The translations under genes and the position numbers were made by a program. The notes under the pieces are model-generated. The model ran no database searches. It was not told the origin of the DNA and was given only the letters and a program-made list of their open reading frames with translations. Source: Chrysogorgia sp. JL179-B06 (taxonomy: Eukaryota; Cnidaria; Anthozoa; Scleralcyonacea; Chrysogorgiidae). Taken from it: DNA of 64,000 bases. Location: positions 3,113,501 through 3,177,500 of the forward strand of contig JAYKKM010000196.1 of the NCBI GenBank assembly GCA_035772405.1. Reading direction: 5' to 3'. Below, piece by piece: positions 32,801 to 44,800 of this stretch (position 1 is its first letter; the number at the start of each line of letters is the position of its first letter).

Positions 32801-35800
32801 TACGTTGTTTTTTTATAAAACGACGGACGTTCAAAAGCGTTTTTTGGCATGTCCTGTTAATTTTATTAACTTAGCTACATTAATTGGCAGACATTTGTCA
32901 TAAACAACTGATCCTTAAAGTTCAAACATTTTCACAAAATTACTAAGCTAAACATTTTTTATTTTTAAAATTCCTTAAACGGCATGGTGCCCTAATTTCT
33001 CAAAAATTATTTATCCAAAATCGCTGGAAAAGCACTTGGGCTATGCAAAATTAAAAATGTTCCTGGGGGAAGACCCCCTAGTGCACCCCCCTTTCGAACA
33101 ACCCTGGATCCGCCACTGCTGCCTACTGTACACTGTACATGTACAGTATGCAGCAATGCTTGGCTGTTCTGTAATTTATATACAATTGCTGTTAGTGAAG
33201 CTCCAACATTCACTAAAAGCAAATAATGCATGCAGGCCTGCATACCGTCAGTACAGTATTACAGTGATATATAACAATTACCCAAGCATTACTGAATAAT
33301 TATACAGTATTATAATAGTGACATATATCAATCGAACCAGTACATCATTGTAACCTCCGCTCTCAGTATCGGTAAGCTCAATGGTTAGAACTCTCACCAG
33401 CAAGCAACATAAGCAAGGTTAATTAATAATTACAGGTGAACCTGTATGGTTTAATGATAAATCATGTATCATATGTTTACTCCAAGATCCCAGGCAGTCA
33501 TTCACTAACAGCAATTTTGTATATACATGTATATATATTAAACATGGGGACATGTGTACAAAGGTCAAATTGAATTCAATGTATTGTAATATATAGTCCC
33601 TTTCGAGTTCTCCTAATAATGATTCTAGAAAATATATACATGTATATACAGGTACATACTGGTATTAATTATCTCACCGTACTGCACAATTTTTGATTGT
33701 ACAGGTATGTCACATTGCAGCAAATTTGCCAATGCCTTGGGTAATTTTCCATAATACAGTATACAGTAAATGTGCCTACACTTAGGTACTGTATTGATAA
33801 CATTAAATTTCTTACCATATACTATACATGTACAGTACTAATTGGAACAATGTAAATATCAAATTTTAAACTATTTTTCATTGCCACATTAGACAAATGT
33901 TGGATCAGTCTAAATCTCAACTGCAACAAACCATTCAACAATTAGAAGAGAAACACAACCCCATTGATGATGAAGGTAAGTGTTTCCCAATGGAGATTAT
34001 TAATCACAGCGCCTTTAAATATAAATTAACGATCTCACACGGTGATCAACTACATCGCAGTGACGAACGTCACAAGGAGACACACTTACAGTACTATGTT
34101 GCCCGCTGCAGATCGGCTAGCCGGTTGCACCGACCGCGATGCATGCTGGGGCTCCTGGAAAGGATTCAGGACTTCAGAACCCTAAACGGTACCCTCTCCA
34201 TCCCGTGATCAGCAAGTCACCCGTGAAACACGGGGAAGAGAATTAAAAATAACACACAAAACAAGTAAAGGCACTTACCCACAGGTAGAAGATACCTGAA
34301 GTGCCAACGGCTGAAGTAACTGCGACCTTGATCGAGCTGAAAATAAAGACGACAAGGCGAAAGGCAAAGAGGGTGGGCCCAATTCAATGGGATGGGAAGA
34401 CAAACGAAAACGCATAATATCTCGAAGCAAACCGGGCTGTTATATATATACAAGGTGGGTACTGATCCCCGAGGTAATACACCCGACCGGGTTAACCGGA
34501 AACAGCGTACACCTTTTAGACGTTAACTTCCTTTATTATTAATAATAAATACATTTAACGATCTCACACGGTAATCAACTACATCGCAGTGACGAACGTC
34601 ACAAGCTGGCTTTATCAATGAGACACAGCTTACAGTACTATGTTGCCCGCTGCAGATCGGCAGGGATGGAGACGGTAGCCGGTTGCACCGACCGCGATGC
34701 ATGCTGGGGCTCCTGGAAAGGATTCAGGACTTCAGAACCCTAAACGGTACCCTCTCCAATGAGCTGCCTCCAACCTCGCAACGGGGGGTTGGAGAAAGGT
34801 TACCGTTTAACCTCCTCCAAATTAATTGTCTCCAACCCCTGCCGGCAGCGGGGCAACACGAAGGAATGTGTCCGGAGCAGACGGAATATAACGAAGATAC
34901 GCTTGACTAGTCCAGCGTGCTAAAGCCTGAATGAGGTGATCAGGAACACCGGCGGCTGCTGCAGCCGTGGCTGCGTAGTTCCCAGTGAACCCTGTCTGCG
35001 CTCGATGTCACAGAGGTAAAAATCGACGTGCGCGGGGGGAGTTGACTGCTGTCAGACCACAAGAACAAATGACCAAAGCCGAACTGCGAAGAGCAAGAAA
35101 ATTCTCGAGAGCCTGGACAGGACAGAGGTGGTTTGAACTCCGACCAATGTACACGTGATGACCAGCGCCAAGGGGGGTCGGTCTTGCACATCTTGGACGG
35201 GTGACCAGGCAGAAACTCTACTACCGCTGGGGTCCTGGGGAGAGATGCCGTGATGGGTTGAAAGGAACGGTCGACGTAAACTCACTAACACGAAGGAAGC
35301 CAAAAAAAAAGCGAGATTGCAAGCTGCCCAAAACATCACCGAGTCGAAGCTTGGATTCGCGATAGCAAGGATACGATGAATGGCGCAAATGATGTCTAGA
35401 GTGATAGGCCGGCGAGGTACGCGGGAACTCGCGCGCGACGCTTGATTCCCTGAAGGACCAGACGTAATCGAGGCGTGTTGAGCGTTGGATCTTCGTAGCC
35501 CAAATCAATGTGCAAGGACGGCGAACAGAAGCGAGCTACACCGCCACCGTTGAGATGCATAGAAAGATTTTTGTCGCGAGAGGAACCGGAGTTGAGGATG
35601 GCGACAACGGCGCGATTATCGCAGAGGAATTCGACTTGAGGCGCTGCCATTGATTACCCCAAAGATGAGCAGCGACAAGAATTGGGAAAAGTTCCAGAGC
35701 AGTAATGTTGGTGGTAGGTACCGACGGCGGCAGAGAACTGACGGAGGGCATGCGGAAGAGACTGACGCCATCCAAGAGCGGAGAAAAAATCCAGCCATCT

Positions 35801-38800
35801 GGCCAGGTCGCGGCGAAATTCCAGGTTGAGGCGAATAGGGTGATGAGGTGAGTGGAACGCGCACAGTAAATCCCCAAGCGGCGTAAAATGGAACGACCAG
35901 GCGGAACTACTCTGCATACGTGCTGGCGGGAGCCGATCAACGACACGAGTGCTTTACGAGTGCACGAACACCATAAACCGCAGGGGGCAGGCACAACGAG
36001 GCCTATGAGCGGTTTAACGACAGCGACCATATTTGCGGGCTCACGGAAAGCCGACCGACGAAGCGGGCTGGCCGACAGCCATCGCGGGCTCACGGAGAGC
36101 CGACCGACGAAGCGGGCTGACCGACAGCCAACGAGAGCTCACGCAGAGCCGACCGACGAAGCGGGCTGACCGACAGCCATTGCGGGCTCACGGAGAGCCG
36201 ACCGACGAAGCAGGCTGACCGACAGCCAAGGTGAGCTCACGGAGAGCCGACCGACGAAGCGGGCTGACCGACAGCCATCGTGGGCTCATGGAGAGCCGAC
36301 CGACGAAGCGGGCTGACCGACAGCCATCGCGGGCTCACGGCGAGCCGATCGACGAAGCGGGCTGACCACTGATCTCTATATACCTGGATTGCGCATGGAG
36401 CCCAAAAAGTGAAGCCCCATCGGAGCTGACGTATGTGGGGTACCAAGATGGCGGCCAGAAAAACAAAAAGTAGGCTAGGAATTGCGAAATTGCATATTGG
36501 GTGCAGTTATTTTATTGTTTCCCTGAAAAAAACAAGAATACCAAATTCATGTCCGACTTACGATTTCACAAGCCGTTTCAAGCAAACACGGGACTCGAAA
36601 ACTGGAGATTTGCTGCGAATTTTCTTAGCTGCGAACTGCGAAGTAAGAAAACTGATCTTCCTTTGTCTGGTCAAACTGTTTCTTTTCAGTATTATCACTT
36701 ACTTAATTGTCAATGAGGCATAAAAATATAATTAATTGATAAACAAAGGTTGTTTTTTCGTGTGTATTTTTTATTTTGGCAAAACTTGAAGTTTTGTTGT
36801 ATACAGTCTATAATTTGTAGTTACAGCACACCTAACCTCCAACTGAATTAGGCTGTGTTGCATAAAATGTCTTGTCATGCACATATATTTTAACAATAAG
36901 TCGAATTTTTGTTTTAATTTTTACAATAAATAATGACATTTTATTTGTTTGTGTTGAAATTATTGTGTACAGGGTTATATGGAAAAGACAAAGTTAAGCA
37001 GCCATAAGTAACTTCATATGCATGTAGTTTGGCATTGGCTAAAATGCCCTTGTTCATGTTTTTGGTAACATAATAACTTGTTTAATATGGGATAGCAATC
37101 TTAATCCTCTACAATTCACTCAATCATACATTTTCTGTATATCCAAAAATAAACCTGGTTGTGTACCCCTCCAAAACAATGTCACAAGGAGCAAATTTTA
37201 AACTTATTCAGTCAAAACTCAATGACAAATTGTTTATATCCAAAAAATATACCTGTGTGTGTGCCCCTCCAAAACAATGTCACAAGGAGCACATTTTAAA
37301 CTTATTCAGTCAATAAAACTCAATGACAAATATGATTAAAGTTTTTGAGATCAATTTGAATACACATCTGTAAAATTGCTAAACTAATAGAATTTTCCAA
37401 GTATGCTGCAGCAAAAAATGCTTTCAAACTTGTATTATCATATTATGTAAATATGTTTGGTAGACTATTCATCAACTGCAAAATAGGTTGTTAAATCAAC
37501 TGACATTCTCACAAAGGGCAGTGTTGTTGAGTATTTTTTAACTAATTTACAATGCCATAAATGATTTTTTGCACAGTTTTACAGGAGGACAAATTGAAAG
37601 CCTTCTCTTAGCATTCATATATGTCCAAGTGTATCTGACACACTTGCATCTGAATGTTAAGCCAAGGCTTTCAATTTGTCGTCCTGTAAAACTGTGCAAA
37701 AACCTGTCATAAACATACATATTTATATGTATATGTAGTCATTAATATTCATTACATATATATTGTCATTTAGTTGTTGCAGAATTATTTAGTCAAGTCA
37801 CAAGAGAAGTAATCAATTTTTTCTTCTAAAAATGATTATTCAAATTATATGTTTAAGTTATACAGTCTCTGAACTTATTGGACAAGCAAACAAGCCATCA
37901 CTTAAAAAATAATTTAATTTAGGAGCTAAAACTTGGCAAACAGAATGTTTTAATTATAAAATATTTAGGGAATGGATTAAGGAGAATGAAAACATCCTTT
38001 TGAAGTAAGACAGTTTAATCTACAATGATAATTATTATATAGAGTAGGCCCATTACCTTCACATCACCAATAAAAACACAGTTACCAGAAAATCCACTTT
38101 ATTAAGTTTACATCATTAAGTTCATACACACAAAAGGTTACTAATATATCCAACATGACAAATAAAAAAACTTAAATTGAATTTACATTTGATTTTCAAT
38201 ACGTTGCAAGCAATACAAATAAATATTTAACTAAACGAGGCGATGGTGCTGCAACTCGTACACTGTTGTTGTCCAAGGCTTGTAAGGTTACTTAAAAATT
38301 AAAATAGGGTTAGCTTAAACAAACTGGGAAATTTTATCATTCTGTGTGCATGTACTGTACTTTGATTTCTGTTTACGATACAGCATACAGACTGCTGTTT
38401 GACTCCTGAAAGAGCTTGTCATTAATGTCATTAATAGTTCGAGAAATCAGAGTTAGCAAAAAGAAAAGAGCATATCTTCAAACAAATCCAATGCCAGAGA
38501 ATAACATATATTTAACCCAAATCTAATCAATCAACCCAAAACTAACTTTTATTACTAAAATACTAAATTTACTTACCTTTTTAAAAACATTTCCGAAACA
38601 AATATTGATATTAAAGCTCCATAGTAATGTGGTTGTTGAAACACTTTGAAAATTGAAAATGGAATGCAAAGTTGCTGCGAACAAAAGGCATGATGTGAAA
38701 AATTCATAACATTTCACCAAATGCCAGTACACCACGAGTACCCCTCGCTACCACAAGAAAAAGCATTGGAACCAAGTCTTAAGCTCGCAAGGTACGCTGG

Positions 38801-41800
38801 TGTAGGAGTACCAATATGGCCGCCGGTGGCTTCAAAATTTTAACTACTCGCAATAAGGGATGAGCAATCCAGGTATATAGAGATCAGTGGGGCTGACCGA
38901 CAGCCAAGGTGAGCTCACGGAGAGCCGACCGACGAAGCGGGCTGACCGACAGCCATCGCGGGCTCACGGAGAGCCAGGCGGGATATGACTCCGATTAGCA
39001 CCAATATTACATTGATTACACGCACTCGTTTAACAGCTATATGTACCCTAACATGACGTACCTTAACCCTAACATGACTTACATGGCGACGGATGAAGCG
39101 GACTGACCGACAGCCACTAGAATGCAGGCTCAAAAAAACCCCACAACAATACACACAAAGACACCGCAAAAAAAAGAAAATCCGACCCATAATGCGTGCT
39201 CGAGTCAGAAACAACGATGTAAATTCACAACGGAGCGAGATAGAATTAATAGACTGATTAGGCAATCAGTCCTGTAACAAACATCTAGAAAAAACCCAAC
39301 AAAAACCGAAAGAAGGCACGCTAAGTGAACAGAAAGCGGAAATCATGTTACTACAAAAGCTAGAGCATAACGATTACAGGAGCTGCGAACGTTGGCTGTC
39401 ACTTTGGCTAAAAAATCCGATTTGCGGAACCACTTGCGCGGCGATTGAGAGGGCGTATCCGACGAGTTGCGCAACGAGGCGTCTCGAGACGACCGCCAAG
39501 TCCGCCACAGCTCGGCGCATGAGTGGCGAAAGCGACATTGACGATAAGCAGAAGAGCACCGTCCAGAATTCCAGGTATGGCATATTATCGCCGAGGAAGG
39601 AGAACCGCGAGCGTCGAGCCAGCACAGGCGATAAGAGGCGTGTCTCGAGTCTCCGTCGTGAAAGTAGGCTAATCGTAAACACTGAGCATGCGCAGGCGTC
39701 GTTGAAACGCGTCGTGATTATACGACGCGGCGTTTTAACATCATTTAAAGATGTCGTAGATTAGACTTCGAAAACTGTTCACATCTTAAAGCTAAAAGGT
39801 GAATTTTAATGAAGTTTCAATATCTTTTTTCACTTATATGCTTACAATACAAGGGAAAGCGGAAGTGTAGCCGGCACTGGAGATGTACAATTAACTCCGG
39901 ATATTCATATTTGACCAATCGTTGCGCTTCACAGCAGCAACATCCCGTCGATAGGCTCGATCGTACGACCACCATGCGGAGCTCGGAAATCGTTGAGCTG
40001 TGCGTGAGATGAGCAATTGGTAGCGGAGCAATGAACAGCGAGGCGGAAAACCCGCGAGGCAGGCTAGCCCCGCCTGCATCCAGGTCACGATATCGGTGAT
40101 GGGCTTGCGACGCTTTTGGGGGCGGATGACCAGCTGGTCGACCAGCAGCGAGAATGCGGATGCTTCGTGTTCGGCGTGATCTTCTAAAGCGAGGACAGTT
40201 ATACAAAGTCACCCGAAACAATAGCCGAGACAAGTTTAGGAGACACCGGTGTGGAAAAAACCCGGCGAGTGGAGCTAAAGCCTGGGACCGAGGGGAAAAC
40301 AGCGAAGAGGTAAATTAACCCGGGTTAACCACCCGGCCCAACAATATGGCGTACCATGAGAGCTGTTGATTTGAAATATTAGCCAAACCAGAGCAAACCA
40401 GGAGGAAGATTGGCATGGCTGTGTCACAGGGGACGAAAAAAACGCTTGGCCAACAGATGAGGGCACCGACTGCCACGGGAATCGTGGAGGGAAACCAATG
40501 GCCGAAGGATGGAGTAGTGGTCGTCGAACTCGAAGCCGAAGATAGCTGCAAGGGATTCGCTATTTTGCACCGTCGAAGCGAGATGAGGCAAAGCGACCGA
40601 AGGAACGAACGAGCCAGGTGGAAAAAAGGCGACGTTGCCATCGATAGCGGACGAAGGCGAATTAAGCGACAGAGATAGTCAGATGACAGGACCAGAAAAT
40701 TACAGCAGACGACGAATCAAGCAACAACTGTGGTAGGAGAAACCGCCGAGATGGAGGGAAGAGACAGAATATCTTCCAGTGAAAAAGACGACTGAATGTT
40801 CCGTATAGACGAAGCATATGAGCTCGAAGACAAACGAAAACGCATAATATCTCGAAGCAAACCGGGCTGTTATATATATACAAGGTGGGTACTGATCCCC
40901 GAGGTAATACACCCGACCGGGTTAACCGGTTTTAGACGTTAACTTCCTTTATTATTAATAATAAATACATTTAAATATATTTTTAAAATACAAATTGAAA
41001 ACGCTAAAAGGTTGGTGTACTGGACACAGAGCTACATTAAAACAAGTCATCGGAAATAAAACAGACACTAGACTTGTAACTTGATATGAAATCAGTGAAG
41101 ATGAATTTGTGTTCTATGAGAAATAATAGATAAGCAATCCATTCAATAAATTGTACTCATGTGTACTGTACTACTGTGTCTACCAAATGATTAAACGAAG
41201 CTTACGTCATAGCGTTTAATTAACACCATATTTAGTTAACTTAAAGCACACACTTCGCTGGTTCTAGTGTAAACATCAATAGGACCAAAGACAGATAAAA
41301 TATAGATAAAAATATGTAATACCTTTGCATGTTGTAGTATTACAATATCGACCGATTTTGGCGTGCTGAAAGCTTGTTGTTGCTTTATATTTATTTCTCA
41401 ATACCTAGCCTATCTTATCGACATGTCACGATAGCTGGTCGAGTATGACGTAATGAGGTCCAAGACCATCAAGACCTCAAGCAAGATTTCGCGGTTAACC
41501 TTTCATGTTACTCCATCACCAAATGAATCGAGGTATATAATCGTCATGAAATAACCGCTAACCCCAAAACAACTTAGATCCTAACCCTAACACCCCACCT
41601 AATGAGTTTTCTAACCCTAACCCCCCGCCTTAAGTGTCTTCCTAACCCTCCCACCTCAATGTTATCCGGTGATGTTTATATTGGTGATGGAGTAACATGA
41701 AAGGTTATCCGATGGCTACCGGGATGATGTAGAGAGATAAGCTACTCTATGTCCATGAAATGTCCCATATGGTCTGATAAAGCTTCTTCTAATCAGACAA

Positions 41801-44800
41801 TGTCTGGTTGGATAGAGGCAATTAAAAAGGGGGGGGGGGGTATCTGGTGCCTCAAAACCAGACAGCTCAGGTTAGATAGGGGGCATATTGTAAGTTAGGG
41901 TGACCAGGATGATGTTGAGAGATGAGCTCCTCTATGTGCATGAAATGTCCCATATGGTTTGATAAAGCTACTTCTAATCAGACCTTGTCTGTATCTAACC
42001 TGAACTGTCTGCTTTTTGAGGGCATAGTGTAAGTTAGGATGACCAGGATGATGTAGAGCGAGCTCCTCTATGCCCATCAAATGTCCCATATGTTCTGATA
42101 AAGCTTCTAATCAGACAATGTCTGGTTGAATAGAGGTAAAGGGGGTATCTGGTGCCTCAAGTTAGTTAGGATGACTCAAGTTGTTAGTTAGTAATTTAGT
42201 TAGGATGACCAGGATTATGTAGAGATATGAGCTACACTACTCTATGTCCATGAAATGTCCCATATGGTCTGATAAAGCTTTTTCCAATCAAACAGTGTCT
42301 GGTTGGATAGAGTTAAAGGCAGATGCCTGGCCCCTCAAAACCAGGTAGCTTGGCAGCTAGGGACGAACAGCCAAATAACGTGGCTGTGAGCCTTGGCTGT
42401 CCATGTCCGTTTCACTGTACAACAGTGTTTCTTAGGCATGCTGATGAGCTCTGAAATGGAGCGAAATAGTGGTATTTCCTTAAAAGGTGTCTCCAAAACT
42501 GATAAAATATAATGCCAAAATACAAAAGCCCTTAAAAAAGATAAAATATTTAATTGAAAACAAAAGTTAGAACTATTAGATTTTTGCTGAATGGTTTTTC
42601 AGAATGCAGGAAATGCCATTTCAGGGTTGCAGACCTCTCAAGTCTCCTGGCTTCACCGGGAGACTCCCAGAATTCTCCCGGCAAACGAACTGACAAGTGA
42701 CAACCCAATATGATGATACAAAGTACTTTTTGAAATTTTTGTCTGTGCCAAATTTTCGTTTTTGTGACACCAGAGAGATCATCAATCTCGTTCCCAGACC
42801 CAAAACGCATAGGGTCTGGGCACGAGATTGAAAGGTCCCTGATCTTTGTAAATCAAAATGGCGGAAAAGAAAACAATGTTGATTAATGTTAAAATAATTA
42901 CTAAAGACGACCTTGTAAGCACAAGATAAAAACTTTATTAAATTACCATGGCCTAACTTTCATTAATTCATTTATGCATAATTATCGTGTGAATCTCCAG
43001 GTTTTTTCTGGAATCTCCAGGTTTTTTCTGAAATCTCCGGTTTTTTGGGCTCCATTTTCAAAAAACCCCAGGTTTTTAGTCCCTTTAGGTTGAGAGGTCT
43101 GGGGTTGCAACTGTTGCATTTGCAACGGTCAGATTTTCCAAATTAAATATGCTAATTATGCCATTCCGAGATAAGAATGCTGGCCAGTAATCTGCATCAG
43201 ACAATCTTGCTTTTCAAATTTGTTATTCAAAATGATTCGATAACTTGTAGTGCTCCTAATACGTCTTATTATTATTATTTTACATCGCACATCGCGTGGG
43301 TAACTACGCCCGTCTTGCTTTGATTTAAAATAACTCGATTATTTGAAGTATTCGTAGACCATATTCCAGTTTTGCGTAACATCAATCAGGGTATGGCAGC
43401 CCCGTTGTTAAGCTATCTGAAGGTTGGAGACGTTAGCATGCTCCATTTCCGCTACGGTCAAGGGTTGCAGACCAATCAAAAGGCTACAATAGCATGACGT
43501 TTGCGACGGTCAGATTCCCCCCATTCAAAAAATCAAGCAAACCACTCCTGAGGCCGGGACGATGTTAAATATCAGACTCAGCAAAATCGCACCAAGGCCC
43601 AAATGACGATGAATTCCAATAACGTTTTACAGTAGTGAGTAACAATACATTGTGAGGAAACACTCGACGAAGAGAGAAGATAAGCAATAGCGTAGTTCGT
43701 ATTAATTTTAAACTTCCGTTTCCCAAAAATCATGCAGGAATGATGCCCCGTGGACCTCAGACTGAAAGAGGACAAAACAAGCTCTATATAATATTCCGAC
43801 AGGCAAAATTTACATATTTACATGAATATATTAAACGTTTATTACTCATAAGTTACTGAGGTAAGGCCTGTTTCATACGTCGCATTTAATTCAGACGAAT
43901 TTAATTCAATCAATTAAATGCGACAGTAATGCGACATCTGAAACGAATTAAATTCGTCTGGGGAGTTAAATTCGTCTGAGACGTTGTATCCGTCATGGTC
44001 ACACGGATACAACGTCTGAAATGCGTGTTGGTTTCAGGCGACGCCGTACCGTCGCATCGAATTAAATGCATAAATTATGATAACACATTTTTTGAGCCCG
44101 TGATCAAACTTTTATTTACTTCGCATGCGCATTAGGTGTTTTTTTAGTGGGATACGCGGGTTTTTCAGTATTTTAGTTCTCTCGCAATTTAGTACAAAGT
44201 ATCTATGCATTTTGTGTGGTCAGAACGTTTGTGTACGTCAAGAGTGCTCTGTTCCAGAAATGAACGAAGAAATTCCAGGTTGAGAGGAGTTCAAACGAGT
44301 CGCATACTGTATTCAATGCAAAGCTGTTGATGGAGCTGACCGTCGTGGATGCTCTCCTGCATTTTGTTATTCAAGTTCTTGTTCTAATTCTACGCGAAAA
44401 TCCCCTCGATCAGAAAGTCCGTTCAGTTTAGATGAAAGCGAAAATGACTCTGACATAGAATTTACTGAAACAAGCGAGAGTGATAATCGTGTCGTCGGGA
44501 AAGGTAAACACGGAAAACACGGAAAGTCTTTTTAAATATGGTGTCATCATATGTTCCAAAAACTAAATCCCACCATCCCAGATTTCTACAATAACGACGA
44601 CAGGAACGCGGCGCCGGGGACGTTCATCATTTCCACCAAGGGATTGCAAGAAACATATGATAGAACAAATCCGTAAAAGGAAATTTTTCCTCAGAACCAC
44701 CAAAGTAATCATTAGCCGACGAATTTTATTTCTTATTTGCCTTTCTCTTCTTATTTTATTGAATAACATTGCCATACATTCTTCCCTCGACTCTTTAAAA

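Larger units (their letters stand above)
36368..38888. mobile_element. 2.5-kb TIR element inside the tandem repeat
   Basis: The ends are inverted copies of ACTGATCTCTATATACCTGG plus ATTGC. Subterminal sequence (ggtaccaagatggcggcc at the left and its near complement at ~38800-38825) extends the pairing. 'gggctgacc' flanks both ends, but this is part of the interrupted array. No transposase frame is recognised, so the superfamily is unassigned. Confidence 0.75.
34029..40973 (-). mobile_element. PAT/DIRS-like retrotransposon (tyrosine recombinase type), decayed
   Basis: Minus orientation. Read 5' to 3' on the element: A1 repeat (40973-40826), a gag-like region, [deleted RT core], thumb/RNase H, tyrosine recombinase, B1 repeat (34757-34558), A2 repeat (34557-34397), B2 repeat (~34196-34029). 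The order A1-ORFs-B1-A2-B2 is the split direct repeat layout of PAT/Ngaro-type elements, which integrate with a tyrosine recombinase and make no target duplication. A1 and A2 share ~145 bp, with a 15-bp insertion in A2; B1 and B2 share ~170 bp. The coding parts are frameshifted. A TIR element has inserted at 36368-38888. Confidence 0.8.

Noticed and set aside
33360..33425. tRNA-like words (taagctcaatggttagaac)
   Set aside because: A box A-like stretch is present, but no box B follows at tRNA spacing.
36035..36367. Regular repeat array resembling a CRISPR
   Set aside because: The 49-bp units are contiguous without unique spacers; it is a eukaryotic tandem repeat.
39345..39764. 139-codon plus-strand frame with Arg-rich sequence
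   Set aside because: Lies antisense inside a decayed PAT/DIRS-like element, with no domain or splice support.
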